Source of the DNA: an uncultured Alphaproteobacteria bacterium
Lineage (GTDB): Bacteria; Pseudomonadota; Alphaproteobacteria; RF32; CAG-239
Assembly: GCA_944392315.1 (NCBI GenBank)
Contig: CALXWH010000003.1
Location: 62,001 to 126,000 of the forward strand
Direction: 5' to 3'
Length of the DNA: 64,000 nucleotides
Below, piece after piece: positions 34,637-44,177 of the stretch. Under the pieces are notes generated by a model. That model did not search any database. It was not told the origin of the DNA and saw nothing but the letters and a program-made list of their open reading frames with translations. Made by a program: the position numbers and the translations under genes. The number at the start of each line of letters is the position of its first letter. The first letter of the stretch is position 1.

Positions 34637-35687
34637 AGCAAGCTTCCTGTGAAAGTTCATCTAAATCTATATTTTCTAACTCACGACGGATTGATCCGAC
34701 AAAATCTTTGCGTACCAAACGAGCAGCGTTTTCAACAGCTACAGAAAATCCAAAAGCATCGGTTCCGCCATGACTCTTTACAGATAATCCGTTTAATCCG
34801 ACAAACATCGCTCCGTTATATAAGCGCGGATCCATGGTCTTTTTTAATTTGCGACCAGCTCCAATCATAAACGGTAAGCCAAGTTTTGCTAAAAATGATT
34901 GTTTAATTGCTGCTTTTATTAATTTCATCACTAAATTGCAGGTGCCTTCTACCGATTTTAAGGCAATGTTTCCGGAAAAGCCATCGGCAACGACAACATC
35001 CGCTTTACCATTTGGAATTTCATGAGGTTCAATATACCCCGTAAAATTCAAATTCAGATGTGTGTTTTTAATAATGTGCGCAGCAACGTGTATCTCGCCT
35101 TTGCCTTTCATCTCTTCAGCACCGATATTCATCAATGCGACTCTGGGGCTTTCAATCCCTAAGGCATATTTGGCAAAGATGTTGCCCATTATCGCAAATT
35201 CAGCCAAATTGATACCGTCACAGTCTGTATTTGCGCCCAAGTCAAGCATCACATATTTACCTTTGATATGCGGCATAATGCTTATGATTGCCGGACGATG
35301 TATCCTTTGTATCGTTTTTAGCACTAATTTAGAAATAGCCATCAACGCCCCCGTGTTACCGGCTGAAACAACTGCCGCTGCTTTGCCTTCTTTTACGGCT
35401 TCCACAGCTTTGTACATGCTTGTTTCACGGTTACGGATAACGTGTGACGGCTTATCTTCATTATGAACAAATTCTTCTGTATGAAAAATCTGACAAGCTT
35501 CCTTTAGTGCCGGATATTTATTCATCTCAGCAGTTATTTTCGGTTCATCCCCATATACTAAAAATCTTATATCCGGATTTCTTTTGTGGGCAAGAGCCAG
35601 ACCTTCTATCACTACTGCGGGGGATTTGTCTCCCCCCATAGCATCTATTGATATGACCAGATTACTCTCAGACAAAACCTGCTCCAT
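34623..35687 (-). CDS. plsX: Phosphate acyltransferase PlsX
   Basis: 354 residues. Makes acyl-phosphate from acyl-ACP as the acyl donor for glycerol-phosphate acylation by PlsY. Family motifs: ISIDAMGGDKSPAVVIEG at the N terminus, VSAGNTGALMAIS, MLDLGANTDC and VADGFSGNIALK. Part of the conserved rpmF-plsX-fabH unit linking ribosome protein, phospholipid and fatty-acid supply. Confidence 0.96.
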   Translation of the reverse strand: MEQVLSESNLVISIDAMGGDKSPAVVIEGLALAHKRNPDIRFLVYGDEPKITAEMNKYPALKEACQIFHTEEFVHNEDKPSHVIRNRETSMYKAVEAVKEGKAAAVVSAGNTGALMAISKLVLKTIQRIHRPAIISIMPHIKGKYVMLDLGANTDCDGINLAEFAIMGNIFAKYALGIESPRVALMNIGAEEMKGKGEIHVAAHIIKNTHLNLNFTGYIEPHEIPNGKADVVVADGFSGNIALKSVEGTCNLVMKLIKAAIKQSFLAKLGLPFMIGAGRKLKKTMDPRLYNGAMFVGLNGLSVKSHGGTDAFGFSVAVENAARLVRKDFVGSIRRELENIDLDELSQEACYEVY

Positions 35688-35717
35688 AAAAATAAATTAA
35701 TTAATCTTCCTTAGTTA

Positions 35718-35909
35718 TTACTCGGCATCTTGTGTTTTGTGAGCAATAACTTCTTTACCATCATATTGGCCGCATTTCGGGCATACGTTATGTGGTCTCT
35801 TCAATTCGCCACAGTTCGGGCATTCATGATATGCATTTGGTTTTAATGCATCATGAGAGCGGCGCATATTGCGACGAGATTGTGATGTTTTCTTCTTTGG
35901 TGTAGCCAT
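35718..35909 (-). CDS. rpmF: 50S ribosomal protein L32
   Basis: 63 residues. N-terminal [20 protein letters not shown] is diagnostic, and the zinc-ribbon pairs CPNC and CPKC are both kept, so this is the zinc-binding form. It lies between DUF177 and plsX, the classical context. Confidence 0.96.
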   Translation of the reverse strand: MATPKKKTSQSRRNMRRSHDALKPNAYHECPNCGELKRPHNVCPKCGQYDGKEVIAHKTQDAE

Positions 35910-36123
35910 CTCTTTTACTCTTTTTACCTTAAATTATTTGACACAAATAACTCTCGCTAATCTCTATGCAGAAATTACGCAAGGGTCGCTGGATTAGCTT
36001 TTATATAAAAAAATTGTATTTGGCAAGTGTTTTTTTATTATTTTTCTTCTTTTTAGGCCAAGTTCCTATTTTTTCTTTATCCTTGCTTGTTGCTTCCTTG
36101 TGCATTTATGCTTGGAAATATGC

Positions 36124-36642
36124 TTATTCGTCCTTTTTTAATTTTGATAACACCGCAAACGGATTTTCTTTAACCGGTGTATCATCCTCTATAAATGAAG
36201 TGAATTCTTCCCCTTCTTTGCGCGGATGGTCTTCCATTACCAAAGCCAACTGTTCTATGGCGATATCCCCTAAATCTATTTTCCCGTCTATCACAATATC
36301 CGGAACGTCATCTTCTATATCTTCATCTATTTCGCGAATCTGTTCATAAGTCGCGTTTGTATCATATGTTACGGTAAAGTCGTTTTTGTAATCTCTCTTA
36401 AATTCATCCAAACTGATGACGCTTATCAATGTTAAACCGGCGCGAACCTCTCCGCTGACATCCAAAATTCCCTTTTTCTTTTGAAACGTCAGTTTTATAT
36501 CGGCTTCAAAATAATTCACAGCCGGAATTTGCAGAATTTCTCTTAAAGTTTCAAGTTGAGCCTTGTTGGCTCTTAATTGATATGTTTGCTCACCTTGATT
36601 GATATCCTCAATTTTCAGCGGATAAGAAAAATCTTTTTGCAT
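36124..36642 (-). CDS. DUF177 (YceD) family protein
   Basis: 172 residues, YceD-like. The conserved end DLGDIAIEQLALVMEDHPRK is the family signature. YceD-type proteins are linked to 23S rRNA maturation and to correct L32 supply through their conserved place beside rpmF. It is 214 bases from rpmF, longer than usual, and diverges from bamE. The intervening stretch (35910-36123) holds no further gene. Confidence 0.85.
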   Translation of the reverse strand: MQKDFSYPLKIEDINQGEQTYQLRANKAQLETLREILQIPAVNYFEADIKLTFQKKKGILDVSGEVRAGLTLISVISLDEFKRDYKNDFTVTYDTNATYEQIREIDEDIEDDVPDIVIDGKIDLGDIAIEQLALVMEDHPRKEGEEFTSFIEDDTPVKENPFAVLSKLKKDE

Positions 36643-36703
36643 TCCTTTTTTCCTTGTGTTATAGGCTTATATATATTCAGTATATAATTGTAAGGATAGT
36701 GCT

Positions 36704-37165
36704 ATGTCAATAAACAAAGTATTTTTTTCAACGGTTGCCTCTTTTTTCTTACTGACTGCCTGCTCGCATGAGTATTTTGTGCAAACAGAAGGTAATATGC
36801 CCTCTAAGGACGATATTATGCAAATCAAACGCGGCATGTCTCAAAATGAAGTCAGAAATATTATGGGGTCGCCGAGTGTTATCTCCAGCCTTGATCATCG
36901 CACTTGGATTTATATGAACTCCACCATGGAGCGTATGGCTTTCTTTGAGCCTAAAGAATTAGAGCGCAATGTCGTTGCCATTGAATTTAATCACGACGGT
37001 GAAGTACAAAAAGTTGTACAGCTCACTAAAGAAAACGGTCGTGATATTGTTATCTCTAAAGATGAAACGCCGGTTATGGGCAGCGAAGAAACCTTTATGG
37101 AAAAATACTTTGGCGGTGTGGGCTATATGCCTATTCAACCCACCAAAGAAAACAACGGCTTATAG
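36704..37165 (+). CDS. bamE: Outer-membrane assembly lipoprotein BamE (SmpA/OmlA family)
   Basis: 153 residues. Signal peptide ends FLLTAC with the lipid-modified Cys at residue 20. The BamE core IKRGMSQNEVRNIMGSPSVIS, then TWIYMNS, is plain. It helps the BAM complex insert beta-barrels. It is divergent from DUF177, an arrangement common in Alphaproteobacteria. C-terminal tail of about 35 residues beyond the core. Confidence 0.9.
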   Translation: MSINKVFFSTVASFFLLTACSHEYFVQTEGNMPSKDDIMQIKRGMSQNEVRNIMGSPSVISSLDHRTWIYMNSTMERMAFFEPKELERNVVAIEFNHDGEVQKVVQLTKENGRDIVISKDETPVMGSEETFMEKYFGGVGYMPIQPTKENNGL

Positions 37166-37202
37166 AGTTTATTTCCTCTAACGCATTGTTTTATTTGGCA
37201 TT

Positions 37203-37239
37203 AAAAAATCTCCGTTTGATTAAAAACGGAGATTTTTTG
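37203..37239. terminator. Bidirectional terminator
   Basis: AAAATCTCCGTTT / AAACGGAGATTTT with six T or A on each side; serves bamE and the convergent metallopeptidase gene. Confidence 0.9.
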
Positions 37240-37261
37240 TGTCGTGTCTTAGCGTTTTCTC

Positions 37262-37975
37262 TTATTTATACGTATAAAGCAAATGGCCGTTTTCGGTCAG
37301 CCACTCCCGCCCTTTTGCGGCATCTTCATCCAAAAACTCAACCAAAGCCCAAAAGTAAGCTGAATGGTCTTGGTGTTTCAAATGCGATACTTCATGCGCC
37401 ACAATATAACGAATCACAAATTCCGGCGCCAACGCCAAACGCCAGCTATAATTGATATTATTTAAGGTTGAGCAGCTTGCCCACCGCGATTTGGTGTCTT
37501 TGATGCACACATTATGAACGGTTTTGCCTATTTTATCGGCAACTTCAGCGGAGCGCTTGCTAAACTCTTCTAAAGCAAGTTTTTTGATAAAATCTTTTAC
37601 TCTGCGGTGCAAAAACTCTATACCGCCCGAAACATACAATATCTTATTCTTTTTATCTAAACGGGTATTGCCTCGTATCGGGCTATGCTCAATCGTATAT
37701 TCTTTGCCGAACAGGCTTATCTTATCGTGATTTTGAAAATATTTTAGCTCGGGTATTTTTCTTAAATTATCTCTTACCCAGTCTTGATGGCTTTCTACAA
37801 ACGATACGGCCTTTTTACGCGAGCAATACTTTGGAATCGTCAATACAGCCATACGGTCTTTTTTATCAATGCGGAGCGTTAATCGCCGTGAACGACCGGA
37901 ATGTACAACCTTCATATCAAAGCCTAAATCAGCATTGATTTCAAAGGTCTTCCCACTCAACAATGTAATTTTCAT
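37262..37975 (-). CDS. YgjP-like (DUF45) metallopeptidase
   Basis: 237 residues. Zinc-protease motif VAHEVSHLKHQDHSAYFW (HExxH with a downstream His) typical of the SprT-like DUF45/YgjP family. The N-terminal beta-rich part SRRLTLRIDKKDRMAVLTIP is also typical. Cytoplasmic; substrate unknown. It overlaps the upstream YcgN-like gene by 35 bases, with GAGG 9 bases before the ATG, so it is translated within the dnaB operon. Confidence 0.88.
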   Translation of the reverse strand: MKITLLSGKTFEINADLGFDMKVVHSGRSRRLTLRIDKKDRMAVLTIPKYCSRKKAVSFVESHQDWVRDNLRKIPELKYFQNHDKISLFGKEYTIEHSPIRGNTRLDKKNKILYVSGGIEFLHRRVKDFIKKLALEEFSKRSAEVADKIGKTVHNVCIKDTKSRWASCSTLNNINYSWRLALAPEFVIRYIVAHEVSHLKHQDHSAYFWALVEFLDEDAAKGREWLTENGHLLYTYK

Positions 37976-38459
37976 AGTCTGTTACCTCAGATTCATTTAT
38001 TAAGTTTCTTTTTTGCAGAGACATACCCGCTTTATGAACCGAATCTGCGCGGCCGGTTATTAAAGGATGCCACTCCGGCAGAGGTTTTCCCTCATCTAAT
38101 AACACGTAAGCGCAAGTTTTCGGGAGCCAACGGGGTTTCTCTCGAATCGCAGAGATATTTATATCACGGCAATCGTTAACTTTTTGAAAACGATTTGCAT
38201 AAATTTTGCACAAACAACTGTTCGTATCTAAAAATCGGCAATAAGTGTTTGTAAAATATATCTTTCTTTTTATCTCTATTTTATTTAAACAACATTTTCC
38301 GCAGCCGTCGCATAGAAGTTCCCACTCTCTTTTGCTCATTTCTTCTAATTTTTTCTTTTTCCAAAATTCCGGCTCAACATCGGATAAATCCGCAAATCGG
38401 CTTTGCGGATCGTAATCTTCTTCTAAAATATATTCTCTTGCTTTGGCTTCTTTTGACAA
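37941..38459 (-). CDS. YcgN-family zinc/iron-chelating protein, copy 2
   Basis: 172 residues. The cysteine cluster CDGCGKCCLNK plus CRFLDTNSCLCKIY and NDCRDI is that of the CxxCxxCC family (YcgN, UPF0260). The end WLPKTCAYVLLDEGKPLPEWHPLITG is the best-conserved part. It has a C-terminal extension and ends VEWEDL, exactly as its neighbour does. It starts at TTG directly after the TGA of copy 1, with GGAGG 9 bases upstream, so translation is coupled by stop-start adjacency. Confidence 0.85.
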   Translation of the reverse strand: MSKEAKAREYILEEDYDPQSRFADLSDVEPEFWKKKKLEEMSKREWELLCDGCGKCCLNKIEIKRKIYFTNTYCRFLDTNSCLCKIYANRFQKVNDCRDINISAIREKPRWLPKTCAYVLLDEGKPLPEWHPLITGRADSVHKAGMSLQKRNLINESEVTDYENYIVEWEDL

Positions 38460-38843
38460 TCACAAATCCTCCCACTCTACAATGTGGTCTTCCAGTTCTT
38501 CTTCCGGCACATGACTTTCACTTACTACTCTGCCTTTTATGGTGGTCTTTATCGGAGACGGATTTTTCTCAAACAGCTCTCTATAAGCGCAAGTCTTTGG
38601 CATCCACCGCAGTTTATCTACATTTTGCGGCGTCAATTTCAAACAGGTCGGAACAAGCTCACACCGTTTGTCATACACCGTGCAACACATCTTTTCTTCA
38701 TCAAAATAGCGGCACACCACATTGGTATAATATATCTCGCCGCTGTCGGCATCTTCTAACTTTATCAAGCAGCATTTTCCGCATCGGCGACAGATTTTTT
38801 CCCAAGCCTCCGGCGTATAGTGTTGTATGGCATCCGGTGTCAT
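38460..38843 (-). CDS. YcgN-family zinc/iron-chelating protein, copy 1
   Basis: 127 residues, with cysteine cluster CRRCGKCCLIK, then CRYFDEEKMCCTVYDKRCEL, LRWMPKTCAYREL and a final VEWEDL. It is shorter than copy 2 in the middle but clearly a paralogue. It begins 2 bases after the dnaB stop. Function of the family is unknown; the cysteines suggest a metal site. Confidence 0.85.
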   Translation of the reverse strand: MTPDAIQHYTPEAWEKICRRCGKCCLIKLEDADSGEIYYTNVVCRYFDEEKMCCTVYDKRCELVPTCLKLTPQNVDKLRWMPKTCAYRELFEKNPSPIKTTIKGRVVSESHVPEEELEDHIVEWEDL

Positions 38844-38845
38844 GA

Positions 38846-40318
38846 TTATCCTCTTCTTTCCGGCAGGTGGTCATCCGGTGATAAGTTGCTGAAGCGCGCA
38901 TATTCACCGTTCCAAAACAGTTTTACCGTTCCGGTTGAACCGTGACGGTGTTTTCCGATAATTACTTCACCTAAATTTGCGGTTTCACGGTCACGTTGCT
39001 GCCACTCCTCCGTTCTTTTGGCAAAATGTTCATCGGTTTCTCCGGTATTACGCTTTGGCTCTGCATTATGTATATAGTAGTTTTCACGGAAAACGAACAT
39101 CACAATATCCGCATCTTGCTCAATAGAACCGGATTCACGCAAGTCTGACATCAAAGGGCGTTTATCATCTCTTTGCTCCAAACCACGGTTTAATTGTGAA
39201 AGCGCTATGACCGGAACTTTCAGTTCTTTGGCCAATATTTTTAAGCCTCTGGAAATTTCTGAAACTTCTTGCACACGGTTGCCCTCGCTTTTTTTATCTC
39301 CGGAACCGCTAATCAATTGGATATAGTCAATCACAATCAGCCCCAATCCGTTGGTTCTTTTTAGGCGGCGGGCACGTGTTCGTATCGTATTGATGTTAAT
39401 TCCCGGCGTATCGTCTATATATAATGGCAATTTTTGATATTCGCGGACGGCGGTTGCTATACGGTTGAACTCGCCTAATTCCATATCACCGGTTCTTAAT
39501 TTATGTCCGGGGGTATCGGTGATACTGGACAGGATACGTGCTGCCAATTGTTCGGCAGACATTTCCAGCGAAAAGATAGCCACGCCTTTATCGTGCGGGT
39601 CCATCTTGTCATTGTTGCGCATACTTTCTGCCACATTATAGGCAATATTCATCGCCAAGGCCGATTTCCCCATCGCCGGACGTCCGGCCAAAATTATCAG
39701 GTCAGAATCGTTTAAACCGCCCATTTTGTAGTCCAAATCGTTTAAACCGGTTGAAAGACCTGAAACCTTGCCTTCCTTTTCGTAGGCCTTTTGAATCATT
39801 TGCAACGTGGAATTTAATGTGGTGCCGAAGTCTTGAAAACCCTTTTGCCCATCCCCATGCATGGCCAAATCATATAATTTCTTTTCGGCTTTTTCTATCT
39901 GGGAGGCCGTTGTATCTTCTAAATTTTCATTCATCGCTTCGCTGGCTATATCATAACCGGTGGCGATTAATTCTCGGCGAAGGTATTTGTCATATACGAA
40001 CTGGGCGTAGTATTCTATATTCGTCAACGGCGAAGATGCTTCCGATAACTTTATCAGATATGCCATTCCGCCGACATCATTTAAAGTGCCTTCTTGCTCA
40101 AAATAATTTTTGAGGGTGATAACATCCGCAACATGACCTTTTTGAATTAAACGCGACATAACGTCATAGACTTTGACGTGTATGGGGTCTGAAAAGTGTT
40201 CGGGGCGCAAAAACTCCGAGACCTTTTCATAGGCTTTGTTATTGGCTAATAAGGCCCCTAAAAGGGCTTGTTCTGCTTCTATATTCCGCGGTAAACGCGT
40301 GACGTCCAGTTCTTCCAT
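38846..40318 (-). CDS. dnaB: Replicative DNA helicase DnaB
   Basis: 490 residues. Hexameric fork helicase. The N-terminal domain (LPRNIEAEQALLGALLANN) is followed by a linker and the RecA-like ATPase with Walker A ILAGRPAMGKSA, Walker B LGLIVIDYIQLISG and LSQLNRGLEQRDDKRPLMSDLRESGSIEQDAD. No intein. First gene of an operon with two YcgN-like genes and the DUF45 peptidase. Confidence 0.97.
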   Translation of the reverse strand: MEELDVTRLPRNIEAEQALLGALLANNKAYEKVSEFLRPEHFSDPIHVKVYDVMSRLIQKGHVADVITLKNYFEQEGTLNDVGGMAYLIKLSEASSPLTNIEYYAQFVYDKYLRRELIATGYDIASEAMNENLEDTTASQIEKAEKKLYDLAMHGDGQKGFQDFGTTLNSTLQMIQKAYEKEGKVSGLSTGLNDLDYKMGGLNDSDLIILAGRPAMGKSALAMNIAYNVAESMRNNDKMDPHDKGVAIFSLEMSAEQLAARILSSITDTPGHKLRTGDMELGEFNRIATAVREYQKLPLYIDDTPGININTIRTRARRLKRTNGLGLIVIDYIQLISGSGDKKSEGNRVQEVSEISRGLKILAKELKVPVIALSQLNRGLEQRDDKRPLMSDLRESGSIEQDADIVMFVFRENYYIHNAEPKRNTGETDEHFAKRTEEWQQRDRETANLGEVIIGKHRHGSTGTVKLFWNGEYARFSNLSPDDHLPERRG

Positions 40319-40500
40319 TTTTTAAGAATCCTTTTTACTCTCTTTCTTTTCGCGTTATGGTACAATCAGAGATGAATTGCACGCAAAAAAACTTTGGCTT
40401 GTGGATTGTGTGGATAAAGTCTTTTCGCGCCTTTATTTTATACACTTGCGTGATATCTTTTGTAGGCAAACAGTGCTTTTTTTATAGGGAGTTTTAAGTT

Positions 40501-41466
40501 TTGGAAAGAGTTTTAGTTGCCGGAGGGGCCGGTTATATTGGCAGCCACGTTCAAAAGCAATTATTGGATGAGGGCTTTAAGGTTGTGGTTTATGATGATT
40601 TATCAAGCGGCGATAAGATTAACGTCTTGCCGGGGGCTGAGTTTGTTCAGGGTAATATTCTTGATAAAGAAAAACTTTACAATGTTTTTAAGACCGGTAT
40701 TGACGCCGTTATTCATTTGGCGGCCAAAAAAGCTGTCGGCGAATCTATGATTAACCCGTCGCTTTATGCGGAAAATAATATTTCCGGCTCTATCAATATC
40801 TTAAACGCCATGGTTGAAAACAACGTTAAATATATTGTATTTTCTTCTTCTGCCGCTGTTTATGGTATGCCGCAATATTGCCCGATTGATGAAAAACACC
40901 CGATTAACCCGATTAACTACTATGGATATACGAAATTTGCCATTGAAGACAATATGCGTTGGTTTTCTCAGCTCGGTAAATTAAACTACACGGCTTTGCG
41001 CTATTTTAACGCCGTCGGATATGATGCCGGAGGGGCTATTCGCGGTAAAGAGAGAAATCCGCAAAATCTGATACCGATTATTATGGAAGCCGCAACCGGA
41101 AAAAGAGAAAAATTCTCTATTTTCGGTAATGATTATGACACACCAGACGGAACTTGCATTCGGGATTATATTCACGTTTCCGATTTGGCACGCGCGCATA
41201 CGTTGGCCTTAAAATATATGATGAATAAAAATACGTCTCTTGTGCTTAATCTCGGTACGGGAAAAGGCACCAGTGTTAAAGAAATTGTTGAGGCGACAGA
41301 AAAAGTTATCGGTAAAAAATTAAATTATGATTACGCCGCAAGACGCCCGGGAGATCCGGCTAAATTGACGGCTAATGCTGATTTGGCACACCAAATTTTA
41401 GGCTGGTCTCCGCAATATACCAATATTGAAGATATTATTCAAACGGTGTGGAATTTGGAAATTTAG
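40501..41466 (+). CDS. galE: UDP-glucose 4-epimerase
   Basis: 321 residues. Interconverts UDP-glucose and UDP-galactose for surface glycans. NAD-binding GGAGYIGS, catalytic Ser/Tyr/Lys in FSSSAAVYGMP and NYYGYTKFAIE, and the substrate motif RYFNAVGYDAGG are present. Translation starts at TTG, with GGGAG 10 bases before; no ATG is available at the family's usual N terminus (ERVLVAGG). The 182-base gap to dnaB carries the divergent promoters but no gene. Confidence 0.93.
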   Translation: MERVLVAGGAGYIGSHVQKQLLDEGFKVVVYDDLSSGDKINVLPGAEFVQGNILDKEKLYNVFKTGIDAVIHLAAKKAVGESMINPSLYAENNISGSINILNAMVENNVKYIVFSSSAAVYGMPQYCPIDEKHPINPINYYGYTKFAIEDNMRWFSQLGKLNYTALRYFNAVGYDAGGAIRGKERNPQNLIPIIMEAATGKREKFSIFGNDYDTPDGTCIRDYIHVSDLARAHTLALKYMMNKNTSLVLNLGTGKGTSVKEIVEATEKVIGKKLNYDYAARRPGDPAKLTANADLAHQILGWSPQYTNIEDIIQTVWNLEI

Positions 41467-41555
41467 CCTTGACATTGCGCTTATTAACCGTAATCGTAAT
41501 CTATCATGTTGTTTATCAGACTTTATTTTTAATTTAACTCATACGGATTGGAATT

Positions 41556-42551
41556 ATGTTAGAAAAATTACAGTATTTGTTTACGCATCATGCCGTACTT
41601 TCACAAGAATTGATGTGGACTTGTTTCGGTATTGCCGTTATTGTTTTGTTGTTTTTAGATTTGTGCGTCTTTAACCGTAAAAATGAAGTTCCCAGTTTTG
41701 CGCATACATTGTGGGTTTGTGTCGCTTATATCGGTGCCGGACTTCTTTTTGGTGTTTTTGTTTGGTATGAAGAAGGCACCAATAAAGCTATGGAATATTT
41801 TACCGGTTTCTTGGTTGAGAAAAGTTTGTCTATGGATAATATTTTTGTGATGTCCATTATCTTTACAAGCATCGGCGTTCCGAGAATTTATCAGCACCGT
41901 GTGCTCTTTTGGGGAATCTTAGGGGCTATCGTTATGCGTGCGCTACTTATCGGCGTTGGTGAAGCGTTAATCAAAAACTTCCACTGGGTGCTCTATATCT
42001 TCTCTGCTTTTCTTATTTATACAGGCGTCAAGATGGCTATGCACTCACTCAAAAAAGATGAACATGAAAATAATGAAGAAAATATCAAAAACAGCGCCAT
42101 CTACCGCTTTGTGGAAAAATATTTTCCGGTTACGCATGAAATTGACGGTCCGCATTTCATCACTAAGAAAGCTGACGGAAAACATTATATTACACCACTG
42201 CTCTTTGCACTTATTACCATTGAATTGATGGATGTGGTGTTTGCTCTGGACAGTATTCCGGCTATTTTCTTGCTCACGGATGATGTATTCATCGTTTACA
42301 CCAGTAACATCTTTGCCATCTTAGGCTTGAGAGCGCTTTATTTCTTGCTTGAGGCGGCGGTTCATCGTTTTGTTTATCTCAAACAGGCCTTGTCTATCGT
42401 GCTTATCTTTATCGGACTTAAAATTTTCTTGCCGAAATTTGGTATAGAGCTTGAGACATGGCATTCTTTAACCGTTACGTTCTCTCTGTTGTTCGGCAGT
42501 ATTTTCTTGTCGCTCTTTAAAGAGAAAAAAGATAAACATATCAAAGCCTAG
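41556..42551 (+). CDS. TerC/Alx-family membrane protein
   Basis: 331 residues with about nine membrane segments. Family motifs EKSLSMDNIFVMSIIF and IELMDVVFALDSIPAIF contain the acidic residues thought to bind metal. Relatives (Alx, MeeF) export manganese; the older name is tellurium resistance TerC. No yybP-ykoY riboswitch is visible in the 89-base leader. A promoter TTGACA (41469) - 16 - TAATCG precedes it. Confidence 0.9.
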   Translation: MLEKLQYLFTHHAVLSQELMWTCFGIAVIVLLFLDLCVFNRKNEVPSFAHTLWVCVAYIGAGLLFGVFVWYEEGTNKAMEYFTGFLVEKSLSMDNIFVMSIIFTSIGVPRIYQHRVLFWGILGAIVMRALLIGVGEALIKNFHWVLYIFSAFLIYTGVKMAMHSLKKDEHENNEENIKNSAIYRFVEKYFPVTHEIDGPHFITKKADGKHYITPLLFALITIELMDVVFALDSIPAIFLLTDDVFIVYTSNIFAILGLRALYFLLEAAVHRFVYLKQALSIVLIFIGLKIFLPKFGIELETWHSLTVTFSLLFGSIFLSLFKEKKDKHIKA

Positions 42552-42565
42552 GCTTTATCTCTGTT

Positions 42566-42589
42566 AAGGGGCGGAAACGCCCCTTTTTG
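42566..42589 (+). terminator. terC terminator
   Basis: GGGGCG-GAAA-CGCCCC followed by five T (42568-42588). Confidence 0.9.
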
Positions 42590-42606
42590 CCTTGGAGGAG
42601 TACCAA

Positions 42607-44082
42607 ATGTTTCGTTTTAATACTCAAACACTTTTTAAGGTTTCTTACGGCTATTTGGCGCTGCCTTTATTTATCTTTATTTGCTCGTGGCTAAACTGTT
42701 TTTTTGCCATCCCTCTTGTGTTTTTGTTTTTAGGAGCTTTGTATAAAATTTATCAGGGCTGCACCGCATCTTCATCTAATTGGGAGCTTCGTGCGAAAAC
42801 TTTTTACGGTTTCGGTATTCTTGCCGTAATTTGGTGTTTTTGTGCCGGTATCGGATATTTTTATTATCAATCTTTTGATTATCACTTCAGAAATGCGGTT
42901 TTTCGTGATTTGCTGACATACGAGTGGCCGGTTTTTTATGATAAAGCCGATACGCCTTTGGTTTATTACATGGGTTTTTGGCTCGTTCCGGCGGCTTTAG
43001 GTAAACTCTCTGCATTTTTGGTAAACAGTGCTTATTGGAATTTTTATATTGCCAATATTTTCTTATTTATTTATGCCGTGTGCGGGACGATTTTAATTTT
43101 TGCGCATCTGGCTTTGGCGCTTAAATCGGTTTCTTTCAAAAAATCTATGGCTGTTGCCCTTTTCTTTATTTTGTTTTCAGGGTTAGATATTATCGGAATT
43201 ATCTTTTTTAGAACACAGCCGCAACCTTTTATCTTCCATCTGGATTGGTGGGCGACTTTTATGCAATATTCTTCTTTTTCTACGGCGATGTTTTGGGTTT
43301 TTAACCAATTTATTCCGATTGCTTTGATTACGCTGCTTGTTTTTAATGAAAGAAAAATTCAGAATTTTGGATTTTTGATTGTTTTAGCGTTGTTCTTCTC
43401 GCCTTATCCGGCGGCCTCTCTGGGGATTTTTATGCTCGCTTATGCCGTTCAACAATTTATGCAAACGCAGCAGAAAAAAGAGTTTATTTTCACGAATATC
43501 TTTTCTATTCCGAATATTATCGGTGTTTTTTGGCTATTGCCGGTTTGTGTGTTATATTTTATAACCAACTCTGAGGGTATTGACCGGTTGTGGTATATTT
43601 TTGACCAAACTTCGCCGTGGCGGTTGCTCATTTTCTTGCTCTTGGAATTTCTGCTCTATGCGCTGATTATTGCTCCGGCTTACAGAAAACATCTTTTCTT
43701 TGTGACTTCTGTTATTTTATTATGCCTTATTCCTTTTCTCCGCTTAGATCAGCAAAATAATTTTTGTATGCGAGCTTCTCTGCCGCCGCTGATTGTTCTT
43801 TCTATCTATGTTTTCCGCTTTATTTTTGAAAAGGAACATAAACGGTGGGCGAAGGGTTTATTGGTGCTCCTGCTCATTTTGGGTGCTGCAACGCCCGGTT
43901 TTGAATTTTTCAGAGGGATATATTTTGTGCAAAAACATCATCAATTAGATTTGGTGGCAGACGGGATTTATACCCTTAACCAAAAAGTTGTCACTATGCC
44001 GGTCTTTGGTTGGAGCGCTAATCACCAGTTTACGGCAAAAGATTATCAAACAGATATTTTTTGGCAGTATTTGGCGAAATAA
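42607..44082 (+). CDS. Polytopic membrane protein, possible glycosyltransferase
   Basis: 491 residues, about 12 hydrophobic segments. No signature I can name. The first long outer loop (SFDYHFRNAVFRDLLTYEW, then YDKADTPLVYYMGFW) carries several acidic residues, as in GT-C enzymes or O-antigen-type membrane proteins. The start at 42607 has GGAGGAG 6 bases upstream; the ORF extends five codons further back without reason. Confidence 0.65.
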   Translation: MFRFNTQTLFKVSYGYLALPLFIFICSWLNCFFAIPLVFLFLGALYKIYQGCTASSSNWELRAKTFYGFGILAVIWCFCAGIGYFYYQSFDYHFRNAVFRDLLTYEWPVFYDKADTPLVYYMGFWLVPAALGKLSAFLVNSAYWNFYIANIFLFIYAVCGTILIFAHLALALKSVSFKKSMAVALFFILFSGLDIIGIIFFRTQPQPFIFHLDWWATFMQYSSFSTAMFWVFNQFIPIALITLLVFNERKIQNFGFLIVLALFFSPYPAASLGIFMLAYAVQQFMQTQQKKEFIFTNIFSIPNIIGVFWLLPVCVLYFITNSEGIDRLWYIFDQTSPWRLLIFLLLEFLLYALIIAPAYRKHLFFVTSVILLCLIPFLRLDQQNNFCMRASLPPLIVLSIYVFRFIFEKEHKRWAKGLLVLLLILGAATPGFEFFRGIYFVQKHHQLDLVADGIYTLNQKVVTMPVFGWSANHQFTAKDYQTDIFWQYLAK

Positions 44083-44119
44083 AGCCTTGCTTTCTTGGCT
44101 TATAACTCTTAAAAAAAAT

Positions 44120-44147
44120 TTGACTTTGCTTATATATCAGCCATACT
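44120..44147 (+). promoter_or_regulatory. Promoter of the CxxC membrane-protein gene pair
   Basis: TTGACT (44120-44125), 16-base spacer, CATACT (44142-44147), 30 bases before the ATG. Confidence 0.55.
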
Positions 44148-44177
44148 TGTTTGAGATTTGTTTTATGAGGTTTTGAA

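Noticed and set aside
41467..41555. yybP-ykoY manganese riboswitch before the TerC gene
   Set aside because: The leader is too short and lacks the conserved loops.
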